Below the pieces are notes generated by a model. It did no database searches. It saw only the letters and a program-made list of their open reading frames with translations, and was not told where the DNA came from. Shown one piece after another: positions 1 through 8,472 of a stretch of 64,000 bases of DNA; the stretch's first letter is position 1, and every line of letters starts with the position of its first letter. The position numbers were made by a program, and so were the translations under genes. The DNA comes from UBA8337 sp937907245 (GTDB taxonomy: Bacteria > Pseudomonadota > Alphaproteobacteria > RS24). The DNA is taken from NCBI GenBank assembly GCA_965219485.1, contig OZ244774.1:1488001-1552000 (forward strand). Direction: 5' to 3'.

Positions 1-171
1 GATGGCACGGTTCGCGCCATTGGCGGGCGTGTATTAAATGTAACCGCGCGTGGCAAAACAGTGGCACAAGCGCAGGCAAATGCTTATGCTGGCGTCGATA
101 CAATTGAATGGCCGGAAGGTTTTTGTCGTCGCGATATCGGACATAAAGAGATTGCGCGCGAAGCCGATTAA
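1..171 (+). CDS. purD: Phosphoribosylamine--glycine ligase, C-terminal end (partial)
   Basis: The window opens inside an ORF; reading frame 1 gives 56 residues and a TAA stop at 169–171. The peptide contains GGRVLNVTARG, then an alanine-rich helix and EGFCRRDIG, which are the conserved closing motifs of GAR synthetase (ATP-grasp C domain). The enzyme makes glycinamide ribonucleotide in purine synthesis. Only the last part is present, so nothing can be said of its promoter or N-terminus. The next gene starts 23 bases later on the same strand and may be co-transcribed. Confidence 0.85.
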   Translation, partial: DGTVRAIGGRVLNVTARGKTVAQAQANAYAGVDTIEWPEGFCRRDIGHKEIAREAD

Positions 172-194
172 AAACTGACGAGGGAGATCAGCAG

Positions 195-1271
195 ATGAAA
201 GATGAGGGCATCGAACGCTTTGGCGGCACGAAAGATATTGCGGAAACGCATAAATTTGACCAAGCCAAGCTAGAAGAATATGCGCTCGCGCACGTCGAGG
301 GCTTTCAAGGGCCGTTGGAAGTGCGCCAGTTCAAAGGCGGACAATCGAACCCGACCTATCAGCTGATTACGCCAAATAAAAAATACGTCATGCGTCGCAA
401 GCCACCCGGAAAATTGCTGCCTTCCGCGCACGCCGTCGACCGCGAATATAAAGTGATTACGGCGCTGGGCAGCACCGGCTTTCCCGTACCGCGCACCTAT
501 TGCATGTGCGAGGACGAAAGCATAACCGGCACAATTTTTTACATTATGGATATGGTAGAGGGGCGTATTTTGTGGGACCCGCAATTGCCAGACATCCCGC
601 GCGAAGGCCGCCATGCAATTTTCGATGCCAAAATTAAAACTTTAGCGCAATTGCATAACACCGATTACAAAGCCATCGGCTTGGAAGACTTTGGCAAACC
701 AGGCGATTATTTCGCTCGCCAAATCTCGCGTTGGACGAAGCAATATCAGCTCTCCGAAACGCAACAGATTGACAGTATGAACAAGCTCATCGATTGGTTG
801 CCTGGCAATATTCCGGGCGATGATGAAGTATCGATTGTGCATGGCGATTATCGCCTCGACAATATGGTGCTGCACCCCACCGAGCCAAAAGTTTCGGCCG
901 TTCTCGACTGGGAGCTATCGACGCTGGGGCATCCACTGGGCGATTTTACCTATCACCTCATGCAATGGTATATGCCCAATGATGCGGGCAGCACGAATAC
1001 GCTTTTGGGCTGCGATTTCAGCGCGCTGAATATTCCCGATAAAGACGCCTATACGCGCGCCTATTGCGAGCATACGGGCCGCGATGGCATTGAGAATATG
1101 GACTATTATATCGCCTATAATATGTTCCGCTTGGCAGGTATTTTGCAAGGTATCGTCGGGCGTGTGCGCGATGGTACAGCGTCCAACGCCCATGCTGCGG
1201 CTATGGCAGACCGGGTAAAACCTCTGTCGGATATGGGTTGGGAATTCGCACAAAAAGCGGGGGCTGTTTAG
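195..1271 (+). CDS. APH/choline-kinase-like phosphotransferase, ACAD10/11 N-domain type
   Basis: A 358-residue protein of the aminoglycoside phosphotransferase fold. The catalytic loop HGDYRLDN starts near residue 216 and the metal-binding segment DWELSTLGHPLGDF near residue 238. An ATP-lysine region (VMRRKPPG) lies near residues 65–72. This pattern matches the kinase half of eukaryotic ACAD10/ACAD11, which phosphorylates 4-hydroxyacyl-CoA so that the dehydrogenase half can eliminate phosphate. Here the matching ACAD11-like dehydrogenase is a separate gene at 3922–5190. The start has a good GAGGGAG ribosome site. Antibiotic resistance is unlikely given the sequence type. Family assignment is firm; the substrate is inferred. 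Confidence 0.85.
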   Translation: MKDEGIERFGGTKDIAETHKFDQAKLEEYALAHVEGFQGPLEVRQFKGGQSNPTYQLITPNKKYVMRRKPPGKLLPSAHAVDREYKVITALGSTGFPVPRTYCMCEDESITGTIFYIMDMVEGRILWDPQLPDIPREGRHAIFDAKIKTLAQLHNTDYKAIGLEDFGKPGDYFARQISRWTKQYQLSETQQIDSMNKLIDWLPGNIPGDDEVSIVHGDYRLDNMVLHPTEPKVSAVLDWELSTLGHPLGDFTYHLMQWYMPNDAGSTNTLLGCDFSALNIPDKDAYTRAYCEHTGRDGIENMDYYIAYNMFRLAGILQGIVGRVRDGTASNAHAAAMADRVKPLSDMGWEFAQKAGAV

Positions 1272-1279
1272 CTCTCGGT

Positions 1280-1702
1280 TTACGCGGCGCCAATAAAATA
1301 AACCCCTGCCATGGCGCTTAGAACCAGCATCATATTGGCAGCCGAATGCTTATTGGCGTTGCTTTTCATCGCCGCCAAATTAGTTTTGTAGCTACCTTCA
1401 ATGCGGGCTTCTAATTGTCCCATACGGGTCTGAATACCGTCTACTTGAGTGCGGTTGATTATGCTTTGCGCCTCTAATTCTTTGTGCAAAGAAAGCCCTA
1501 AAGCCGCATGGTTGGCCATTAGTCGGCCTTCCAATAAGTCACGCTCAGCACGCACCCGATCTTCTAAGCGAGTAATTTCCTCGCTCGTAAGGGTTTGCAT
1601 CGACATGAAGTGAGCATATGTTTGCGCGAGCAATACCGCTTGTTCGCGGTGCATCCCAGCGTCGGAAATTTTTGAAATAAAGTTTTGACTATCGAATGCC
1701 AT
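1280..1702 (-). CDS. Coiled-coil protein with C-terminal membrane anchor (DUF1640/CCDC90-like)
   Basis: A 140-residue protein converging with the upstream kinase gene. Residues 40–110 are charged and heptad-like with few helix breakers, indicating a coiled coil. The last 18 residues (MMLVLSAMAGVYFIGAA) form one hydrophobic segment, so the protein is probably tail-anchored in the inner membrane. The N-terminal pattern 'F..KI.DAG..REQA..LA..' resembles the bacterial DUF1640 relatives of the mitochondrial CCDC90/MCUR1 proteins. Function in bacteria is not established. The DUF1640 link is by eye and not certain. Confidence 0.6.
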   Translation of the reverse strand: MAFDSQNFISKISDAGMHREQAVLLAQTYAHFMSMQTLTSEEITRLEDRVRAERDLLEGRLMANHAALGLSLHKELEAQSIINRTQVDGIQTRMGQLEARIEGSYKTNLAAMKSNANKHSAANMMLVLSAMAGVYFIGAA

Positions 1703-1760
1703 AAGTCCCGCTTTTATTTTTATTGCGTAACAGCTAGCACATTTGTGGGGAATTACCTAG

Positions 1761-2309
1761 CTAACTCGGCGTGCAGAAGATTAATTCCGTATCGCTTTTT
1801 AGGCGTCGCTCCAACTCGTTAAACCCTGGGGGAACGCGAAAATTGGCTCGTTTGTCTTCTTCAACAATAACCAGTGCCGCCTCGCTCAACCAGCCGCCCT
1901 GCAACAAAGCCGCCAACGCCTGGTCTCCAAGCCCTTGACGATAGGGGGGATCTGCGAACACTAGGTCATAGGCTCCCCCGCCTGTGCAGGGACCCAGTTT
2001 GGTGGCGTCGCGGCGGAAAATTTTGCTGTGTCCTGTCGCATGGCAGGTCTCGACATTATCTCGAATGGCGGCGCGTGCAGGCGCTTGGGTTTCTACAAAT
2101 AAACAAAAACTGGCGCCGCGCGATAAAGCTTCAAGCCCCAAAGCGCCAGTGCCAGCGAATAAATCAAGCACGCGTAAATTATCAAAATCGAGCCGCGAGC
2201 TGAGCATGGAAAACAAGGCTTCGCGCGTGCGGTCGGTGGTCGGGCGCGTTTCGTTTCCCTTGGGCGCGCGTAAAGGTTTGCCGCGCCAATTACCGCCTAC
2301 CACGCGCAT
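1761..2309 (-). CDS. rsmD: 16S rRNA (guanine(966)-N2)-methyltransferase
   Basis: A 182-residue SAM methyltransferase. It begins MRVVGGNWRGKPL and continues with RPTTDRTREALFSML, both typical of RsmD. The SAM loop is LDLFAGTGALGLEALSRGA near residues 48–66, and the catalytic N6/N2-MTase motif DPPY sits near residue 120 (VFADPPY). RsmD methylates G966 of 16S rRNA during 30S assembly. Its start overlaps the end of the rluB-like gene by 20 bases, so the two are probably translationally coupled, an arrangement common in Alphaproteobacteria. Confidence 0.95.
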   Translation of the reverse strand: MRVVGGNWRGKPLRAPKGNETRPTTDRTREALFSMLSSRLDFDNLRVLDLFAGTGALGLEALSRGASFCLFVETQAPARAAIRDNVETCHATGHSKIFRRDATKLGPCTGGGAYDLVFADPPYRQGLGDQALAALLQGGWLSEAALVIVEEDKRANFRVPPGFNELERRLKSDTELIFCTPS

Positions 2310-3342
2310 CAGAAGAGCCTTTGCGAGAGGATGGCACTTTCGCCGATGGCTTAGCGCCCGAGGCTTTAAAGTTTCTGCCTTTAGGGGCTTGTTGGCTTTC
2401 GTTGCGCCCAGGTTTTTTAGATGCGCTTTTACCTTTTGGAGTGCGCACTTTTAAAGGTTCGCTGGTATCGCGCAGTTTCCCTCGTTTGGCATCCGAGCGC
2501 GAGCGCGGTGTCGCCTCTGTGGCTGCCTCTTTAGCTGCCTCCGCCGCAGCTTCGTTCTTATCCGTGCCAGCACCGCGCACGGTGCCATCGATAATCGATT
2601 GCCAATTTTTGCCCAATTGTTGACGCAAAACACGGCGTGGCACTTCTTCTACTTTTCCTTCCTCTAGCTGACCCAATTGAAACGGGCCAAAAGAAAGACG
2701 CAATAGTCGGTTCACTTTCAAATCTAGTGCTTCTAGCACGCGTTTAATCTCGCGGTTTTTGCCTTCGCGCAAAGCCATAGAGAGCCAAACATTGCCCCCT
2801 TGCTGGCGCTCAAGCATCGCTTCGATAGACTTATAATTAACGCCATCAATGGTGATGCCGTGTTTTAACTCTTTCAATTTGGCTTCATCGGCCCTGCCAA
2901 AAGCACGCACCCGATAGCGGCGCAACCAGCCCGTGCTGGGCAATTCGAGCAAGCGCTTCATGCCGCCATCATTGGTCAATAGCAATAAGCCTTCGGTATT
3001 AATATCGAGCCGGCCAATGGCGTTTACCCTTGGCAGGCTGGCAGGTAGTTTTTGAAACACAGTATCGCGCCCTTGCGGATCGCGCGCCGTGGTAACCAAG
3101 CCTGCAGGCTTATGGTAACGCCACATGCGCGGCGGGTCGGGCTCCGCGATGGGCTTGCCATCGACGGTAATTTTATCTTTCGAGGTGACATTGAAAGCAG
3201 GCGTATCGAGCCGGCGCCCGTTTACGGCAATGCGGCCATCGGCCACCATGCGCTCGGCGTCGCGGCGCGAACACACACCCGCCCGAGCTAGGACTTTAGC
3301 GACGCGGTCGCCATCGAATTGGGAAGTTTTTTCATCACTCAT
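2290..3342 (-). CDS. rluB: RluB/RsuA-family pseudouridine synthase with basic tail
   Basis: A 350-residue protein. The N-terminal S4 RNA-binding domain (residues ~10–60, RVAKVLARAGVCSRRDAERMV) is followed by the pseudouridine synthase core with the catalytic aspartate in GRLDINTEGLLLLTNDG. The core ends near residue 245. The remaining ~100 residues are Lys/Arg/Ser/Ala rich and low in complexity, probably a disordered RNA-binding tail. RluB modifies U2605 of 23S rRNA; the RluB rather than RluE/RsuA label rests on the S4 domain and genomic context with rsmD. Divergent from tadA, whose coding start is 49 bases away. Confidence 0.85.
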   Translation of the reverse strand: MSDEKTSQFDGDRVAKVLARAGVCSRRDAERMVADGRIAVNGRRLDTPAFNVTSKDKITVDGKPIAEPDPPRMWRYHKPAGLVTTARDPQGRDTVFQKLPASLPRVNAIGRLDINTEGLLLLTNDGGMKRLLELPSTGWLRRYRVRAFGRADEAKLKELKHGITIDGVNYKSIEAMLERQQGGNVWLSMALREGKNREIKRVLEALDLKVNRLLRLSFGPFQLGQLEEGKVEEVPRRVLRQQLGKNWQSIIDGTVRGAGTDKNEAAAEAAKEAATEATPRSRSDAKRGKLRDTSEPLKVRTPKGKSASKKPGRNESQQAPKGRNFKASGAKPSAKVPSSRKGSSDARGRR

Positions 3343-3390
3343 CCCTCCCCTGTAGCACGGGCTGCGCCTCGCGTGCTAGTATCGTTTACG

Positions 3391-3852
3391 ATGAGTGATA
3401 CCGATTATATGCAAATGGCCATTGAGCAAGCCCAAGCCGCAGCCCAACAAGGCGAAGTGCCTGTGGGCGCGGTGCTTGTGGGGCCAAACGGCGAGGTGCT
3501 GGCGCGGGCGCAAAACCAAATGCGGCGCCAAAATGACCCGACCGCCCACGCCGAAATCGTGGCCATTCGTGAGGCTTGCGCCAAGCTTGGCAATAGCCGC
3601 CTAATCGATTGCGACCTTTATGTGACCCTAGAGCCCTGCCCCATGTGCGCGGGCGCCATTGCCCATGCGCGGCTGCGGCGGTTATATTATGGCGCCGGCG
3701 ATAGCAAAGGCGGCGCGGTAGACAATGGCGTGGCGCTATTCGCGCAATCCACCTGCCACCACGCGCCCGAGGTGATTGGGGGCTTGCGCGAAGGCGCTTG
3801 TGCCGACTTGCTGACTGATTTTTTTGCCCTGCGGCGAAATGAACCTTCTTAA
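3391..3852 (+). CDS. tadA: tRNA-specific adenosine deaminase
   Basis: Start set at the ATG at 3391 (MSDTDYMQMAIEQA), giving 153 residues. A longer reading frame from 3319 would add a 24-residue segment unlike the family and overlap rluB. The cytidine/deoxycytidylate deaminase zinc site is complete: HAE near residue 53 and PCPMCAGA near residue 83. TadA converts A34 to inosine in tRNA-Arg(ACG). Spacing and length are standard. The gene shares the divergent rluB–tadA region of about 50 bases, so its promoter must be within or overlapping the start of rluB. Confidence 0.93.
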   Translation: MSDTDYMQMAIEQAQAAAQQGEVPVGAVLVGPNGEVLARAQNQMRRQNDPTAHAEIVAIREACAKLGNSRLIDCDLYVTLEPCPMCAGAIAHARLRRLYYGAGDSKGGAVDNGVALFAQSTCHHAPEVIGGLREGACADLLTDFFALRRNEPS

Positions 3853-3921
3853 GGCGTTTTTTTGGTAGCACTGCCTCGGGCTTTATTCTAGGCTTTGGCC
3901 TTGAACTTGAGGGAGAAGAAC

Positions 3922-5190
3922 ATGATTTTCGAACATAACGACCGCACGAAAGAGCTGATTGCTCGCGTCGAAGGATTTATGGATGCCCATATTTATCCTA
4001 ATGAAATTACTTACCATCAACAAATGGACGCGTTCCGTGCAGACGGAAACCCGTGGCAGGTTGTGCCAATTTTGGAAGAGTTGAAAGACAAAGCCAAAGA
4101 AGAAGGCCTGTGGAACTTGTTCCTACCTGAAAGCGAACGCGGCTTCGGTCTAAGCAATGTCGAATATGCACCGCTTTGTGAAATTATGGGCCGTGTTGGC
4201 TTCGCCTCGGAAGTGTTTAACTGCTCCGCGCCAGACACTGGCAACATGGAAGTTTTGGAACGCTACGGCAATGATCGCCATAAAGAAGAATATATGGTGC
4301 CTTTGTTGAACGGCGAAATTCGTTCGGCCTTCTTGATGACCGAACCTGCTGTGGCCTCGTCCGATGCCACCAATATTGAAACCCGCATTGAGCGCGATGG
4401 TGACGAATATGTCATCAATGGCACGAAATGGTGGTCTTCCGGTGTTGGCGACCCGCGCTGCAAAATTGCTATCGTGATGGGCAAAACCAACCCAGAAGCG
4501 CCGCGTCACCAACAACAGAGCCAGGTTTTGGTTCCCCTCGATGCCCCAGGCATTGAAGTGCTGCGGATGCTGCCTGTATTTGGCTATGATGATGCGCCAC
4601 ACGGCCATGCCGAAGTGCGCCTCACCAATGTTCGCGTACCGGTTGAAAACCTCTTGCTCGGCGAAGGCCGTGGCTTTGAGATTGCCCAAGGACGCCTTGG
4701 CCCTGGCCGCATTCACCATTGCATGCGCACCATCGGCGTTGCCGAACGCGCGCTCGAAAAAATGATCACGCGTCTGATGAGCCGTGTGGCCTTTGGCAAG
4801 CGCGTTTCGGAATATAGCATTTGGGAACAACGCATTGCGGAAGCTCGTACCAACATCGAAATGAGCCGTCTTCTGACCATGAAGGCTGCCTATATGATGG
4901 ATACGGTCGGCAATAAAGTAGCCAAGAGTGAGATTGCCCAAATTAAAGTGGCAGGCCCTCGCATCGCGCTGCAAATTATTGACGATGCCATTCAAGCCCA
5001 TGGTGGCGGCGGCGTGACGACAGACTTCGGTCTGGCGAAAATGTATGCCGGTATCCGTACCCTGCGTCTGGCCGATGGCCCTGACGAAGTGCACAATCGC
5101 ACCATCGCGCGATTGGAAATGAAAAAATACGCCGACCTGTCGCAAGCCAATGAAGAAGGCTTGAAGACACTCGACGTCCCTCGCGGCTAA
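3922..5190 (+). CDS. Acyl-CoA dehydrogenase, ACAD11-like
   Basis: Start placed at ATG 3922, preceded by GGGAGAAG; this gives 422 residues. Motifs of acyl-CoA dehydrogenases are visible: FAD/substrate segment SAFLMTEPAVASSDATN, then GTKWWSSGVGDPRCKIAIVMGKT, VFGYDDAPHGHAEV, GEGRGFEIAQGRLGPGRIHHCMR and the C-terminal AHGGGGV. The 'DPRCKIAIVMGKT…APRH' and 'GRLGPGRIHHCMR' strings are characteristic of the ACAD10/ACAD11 branch. It oxidises or processes acyl-CoA thioesters with FAD. With the kinase at 195–1271 it may form a two-gene version of the fused eukaryotic enzyme. A strong terminator follows. Confidence 0.9.
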   Translation: MIFEHNDRTKELIARVEGFMDAHIYPNEITYHQQMDAFRADGNPWQVVPILEELKDKAKEEGLWNLFLPESERGFGLSNVEYAPLCEIMGRVGFASEVFNCSAPDTGNMEVLERYGNDRHKEEYMVPLLNGEIRSAFLMTEPAVASSDATNIETRIERDGDEYVINGTKWWSSGVGDPRCKIAIVMGKTNPEAPRHQQQSQVLVPLDAPGIEVLRMLPVFGYDDAPHGHAEVRLTNVRVPVENLLLGEGRGFEIAQGRLGPGRIHHCMRTIGVAERALEKMITRLMSRVAFGKRVSEYSIWEQRIAEARTNIEMSRLLTMKAAYMMDTVGNKVAKSEIAQIKVAGPRIALQIIDDAIQAHGGGGVTTDFGLAKMYAGIRTLRLADGPDEVHNRTIARLEMKKYADLSQANEEGLKTLDVPRG

Positions 5191-5212
5191 ATTTTAAAGC
5201 CATTTGGATTTA

Positions 5213-5249
5213 GAAAAACCCCGTCGCTTTCGAGCGGCGGGGTTTTTTT
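5213..5249. terminator. Bidirectional rho-independent terminator with UUCG loop
   Basis: A 12-bp stem (5217–5228 with 5233–5244; one T·G pair) closes a TTCG tetraloop. It is flanked by A5–6 on the left and T7 on the right. It lies between the converging acyl-CoA dehydrogenase and mutL genes and can stop transcription from both sides. Confidence 0.9.
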
Positions 5250-5253
5250 ATCT

Positions 5254-7068
5254 CTAGCGGCGGCCGAACAGGCGTTCGATATCAGCCAGCTTTAATTCTA
5301 CATAAGTGGGTCGGCCATGATTGCACTGGCCCGAGTTTGGCGTGGCTTCCATGTCGCGCAACAGCGCGTTCATTTCCTCGCCGTTCAACCGACGCCCAGC
5401 CCGCACTGAGGTATGGCAAGCCAGCGTGCCAGCAATTTCTTCCAAGCGTTCTTTCAAGGCAAGTCCGGCGCCTAGCTCTGACATCTCTTGCGCCATATCG
5501 CGCAGAAGAGCCACACAATCAGCGCCATAAAGCATGGCAGGCACTTCGCGCAAAAGCACCGCCACGCGGCCATCGCTGCCCGGGCCAAAGCGCTCAATTA
5601 CAAAGCCCAGCTCCAATAATTCGGCTGCGCGACTTAAAATCAAATCGCCTTCATCCGGCTCTAATTCAGCAACTTCGGGCACCAATAAAATTTGACGGGC
5701 AATGCCGCGTTCCGCCATTTGCTTTTTCATTCGCTCATAAACCAGGCGTTCATGCGCCGCGTGCTGATCAACGATGACGAAACCATCATGGGTCTGCGAT
5801 AGAATATAAGTCTCGTGCAATTGCGCCCGTGCCAGCCCCAAGGGCAAATGCGTCGGCACGACTTCGGCCATCGTTTGCGCGGCCTGCGGCGTGGAAAGCC
5901 ATTCGGCAGCGGCTTCGCTCATGCCACCACCCTCCATCGGGGCTTGAAAATTTTGAGCCGCGGCAAAACTGCCTTGCGGGTTTGCCTGCCCAAAGCCGCC
6001 TAGGCCACCTGGGCGAAACGCCGACATGGTTTGCCCCGCCACTGTGGTAGAGGCGCGATGCCCCGCTTCGGCCATACTGGCGCGCAAGCCCCCGACAATC
6101 ATCGACCGAATAAGACCGGCATCGCGAAACCGCACTTCGGTTTTGGCCGGATGCACATTGACGTCTAACTCGCTGGGCTCCAGCTCAATAAACAAAGCCA
6201 AGGCCGGGTGTCGATTGCCCGCCAGAAAATCTTGATACGCCCCACGCACCGCGCCGTTCAATAATTTGTCGCGCACGGGTCTCCCGTTCACCACCAAATA
6301 TTGTTTTTGGGCTGTGGCGTGATTAAACGTCGGCAAGCCCGCAAACCCATAAAGGCGCACCCCATCGCGCGTGGCCAAAACAGGCACGGCATTATCGGCA
6401 AAATCGCGCCCCAAAATTGCGCCAAGGCGTTTGAGCTGCGCGGTCTCGCCATGCTCTGGCGGATAAGCAAAACTCTTGCGCCCGTCGCTGGTCAGGCTGA
6501 AACCGATTTGCGGATTGGCCATTGCCAAGCGGCGTAATATATCGCTCACGGCCGTGGTTTCGGCGCGGTCAGATTTTAAAAACTTCAACCGCGCGGGCGT
6601 GGCGTAAAATAAATCGCGCACTTCCACACGTGTGCCGCGCTGCCCCGCGGCGGGTTTTACCTGCCCCAGCTTGCCGCCATCGACACGAATTTCATACGCC
6701 GTTTCACCATCAAGGGTGCGACTGACAATAGACAAATGCGCCACCGCCCCAATGCTCGGCAGGGCCTCCCCGCGAAACCCAAGACTGGCGATACGAAACA
6801 TCCGATCGCCGCCATCGCCTTCCGGCAGCTTAGAGGTCGCGTGACGCTCCACCGCCAGCGATAATTCTTCGCCGTTCATGCCGTGGCCATTGTCTTCGAT
6901 GAGGATAAGCGTCTTACCGCCCGCCCCCAAGCTCACGTCAATTTGACTGGCCTTGGCATCAATGGCGTTTTCAACCAGTTCTTTCACCGCGCTGGCTGGA
7001 CGCTCGACTACCTCCCCCGCGGCGATGCGGTTGATCGTGTCTTCAGGTAGGCGACGAATGCGGCTCAT
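5254..7068 (-). CDS. mutL: DNA mismatch repair protein MutL
   Basis: A 604-residue GHKL ATPase. It begins with RIRRLPEDTINRIAAGEVVERPASAVKELVENAIDA, and carries the nucleotide motifs EDNGHGM and ATSKL, GFRGEAL. The C-terminal dimerisation domain contains DQHAAHERLVYE, which fits the metal-binding motif DQHA(X)2E(X)4E of endonuclease-competent MutL proteins. This agrees with the absence of MutH in Alphaproteobacteria. The middle ~100 residues are the usual variable linker. The start overlaps pgi by 4 bases (ATGA), so translation is coupled. Confidence 0.96.
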   Translation of the reverse strand: MSRIRRLPEDTINRIAAGEVVERPASAVKELVENAIDAKASQIDVSLGAGGKTLILIEDNGHGMNGEELSLAVERHATSKLPEGDGGDRMFRIASLGFRGEALPSIGAVAHLSIVSRTLDGETAYEIRVDGGKLGQVKPAAGQRGTRVEVRDLFYATPARLKFLKSDRAETTAVSDILRRLAMANPQIGFSLTSDGRKSFAYPPEHGETAQLKRLGAILGRDFADNAVPVLATRDGVRLYGFAGLPTFNHATAQKQYLVVNGRPVRDKLLNGAVRGAYQDFLAGNRHPALALFIELEPSELDVNVHPAKTEVRFRDAGLIRSMIVGGLRASMAEAGHRASTTVAGQTMSAFRPGGLGGFGQANPQGSFAAAQNFQAPMEGGGMSEAAAEWLSTPQAAQTMAEVVPTHLPLGLARAQLHETYILSQTHDGFVIVDQHAAHERLVYERMKKQMAERGIARQILLVPEVAELEPDEGDLILSRAAELLELGFVIERFGPGSDGRVAVLLREVPAMLYGADCVALLRDMAQEMSELGAGLALKERLEEIAGTLACHTSVRAGRRLNGEEMNALLRDMEATPNSGQCNHGRPTYVELKLADIERLFGRR

Positions 7069-8330
7069 GACTTATTTTCTAGCTCTTGCAAATATTGTTT
7101 GGCGCGTATTTTTCCAGCCTCGACGGCGGGTTGTGAATAGGCATCGATGCCCAAGCCATCGGCGGTGTAAATCGTTTCCAATTGCAAATGCATCAGCAGC
7201 TCGCCAAGGCTTTCGTCGGTTATCGCGCCAAGCTCGATATGGCGCACGGGTCGTTTGGCATCGATTAAAACATCCACCGTGGCGCGCGCTTCCGCATCCA
7301 CTAAATTGCCCATCGTATGCCCTACCAGAGAAGCCAAATCAGGGTCTTTCGAAAATCCATCTGGCACCCGACAGCCTCGACCTTGCGTGTCATGGGTCAC
7401 GAGGGTGTAAAGCTTATCGTCAGGCCCATCTAGATAGAGCTGCAATTGAGAGTGTTGATCGACCGGGCCCAGCGCACTCACGGGCACCGAGCCTTGGCCT
7501 TGCTTGCCCAAACTCTCAGCCCAAAGCTGGCGATGCCAAAAAGCCAAACGCTCCAACGCATCGGCATAGGGCATCATCACATGGATGTTTCGCCCCGCCT
7601 GCATATGCGCCAAATGAAGGGCGGCGCCTTTCAGGGGCTCAAAGTTTTGCGGCTCCCCCGCCAAGCCAAGCATGGTTTTTCTTGCGCCCGCGCGCACGGC
7701 TTGCGGATCCCTTCCGGCCCAAATGGCGGGCAAAAGCCCGACATTGGTCAACACGGAAAACCGCCCCCCTATATCGCTTTCATGCGCCAATATTGGAAAA
7801 TCATAGGCACGTGCTAAACGGCGCAGCGCATTGTCATCGCTGCCCGCAATGCCTGCCACATGATGAGATGGCTTGGCGTCTGCGGCTTCCAAAGCCATGA
7901 GGGCGCCGCCCAATTGCATCATCGTCTCGGCTGTGCCGCCTGATTTCGAGACGACGAAAAACCGCGTCGTCGCCATGTCGCCCTGCAAGATTTTTGTAAA
8001 GCTATCGGCATCGAGATTATCGGCAAAAATTAAATCAGGGGTCTCATTTTGAGTCTGGTTTTGAATCTGATTTTGAATCTGGGCTTGCGCCAAAACTTGC
8101 GCGCCCAAACTAGAGCCGCCCGTGCCCAAGATAATAATTCGTTGCGCATCTTGCGCCAAAGCCTGCGCCATCTGATGCATAGCTGCTACATCGTCTTGCT
8201 TTTCAGGCAGGGCCATATGCGGCAAAGGCAATTTTTGATAGCCCGCATGATGGCTCGCCAAAGCCACCAGAGCCGCTTCATAAAGCGGCTTGGTGTTGGC
8301 GCAAAGCGCAGAAGTCAGGTGCTGGAGCAT
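7065..8330 (-). CDS. pgi: Glucose-6-phosphate isomerase (short form)
   Basis: A 421-residue sugar isomerase, shorter than the usual ~550. SIS-domain motifs are clear: ILGTGGSSLGAQ near residue 70, VVSKSGGTAETM near residue 130 and SDIGGRFSVLTNVGLLPA near residue 190. It interconverts glucose-6-phosphate and fructose-6-phosphate. Just after the first motif is a Gln/Asn-rich insertion (QIQNQIQNQTQNE) encoded by 12-bp direct repeats (8045–8080). The short form is known from several marine Alphaproteobacteria, so activity is expected. It is the first gene of a pgi-mutL unit. Confidence 0.88.
   Translation of the reverse strand: MLQHLTSALCANTKPLYEAALVALASHHAGYQKLPLPHMALPEKQDDVAAMHQMAQALAQDAQRIIILGTGGSSLGAQVLAQAQIQNQIQNQTQNETPDLIFADNLDADSFTKILQGDMATTRFFVVSKSGGTAETMMQLGGALMALEAADAKPSHHVAGIAGSDDNALRRLARAYDFPILAHESDIGGRFSVLTNVGLLPAIWAGRDPQAVRAGARKTMLGLAGEPQNFEPLKGAALHLAHMQAGRNIHVMMPYADALERLAFWHRQLWAESLGKQGQGSVPVSALGPVDQHSQLQLYLDGPDDKLYTLVTHDTQGRGCRVPDGFSKDPDLASLVGHTMGNLVDAEARATVDVLIDAKRPVRHIELGAITDESLGELLMHLQLETIYTADGLGIDAYSQPAVEAGKIRAKQYLQELENKS
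8045..8080. repeat. 12-bp tandem repeat inside pgi
   Basis: Three imperfect units of 12 bp on the plus strand, of the form 'RRTTTTGARTCT'. They encode the Gln-Asn-Ile/Thr rich insertion of the Pgi protein. Unit length is a multiple of three, so copy-number change keeps the frame. Confidence 0.8.
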
Positions 8331-8472
8331 TTAGATTACCCGCCATTAGAATGCGTTTATAAGCCCGCATCTTATCAGCGCTTCGCGGGTTTACCAATGG
8401 GCAAGCGCACGAGGCTTAAAACGGGCGAAAGCGGGGCTTGCACTTCGCGCGCCAATCGCTAGATTGTGCGCC

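Noticed and set aside
3319..3390. Longer N-terminus for TadA
   Set aside because: The added 24 residues are not family-like and overlap the start of rluB; the ATG at 3391 fits the family.
4150..5145. Minus-strand ORF of 331 codons opposite the acyl-CoA dehydrogenase
   Set aside because: Antisense shadow; composition is abnormal and the plus-strand protein has full family motifs.
6953..7900. Plus-strand ORF of 315 codons over mutL and pgi
   Set aside because: It spans the junction of two well-supported genes on the other strand and has Arg/Pro/His-rich shadow composition.
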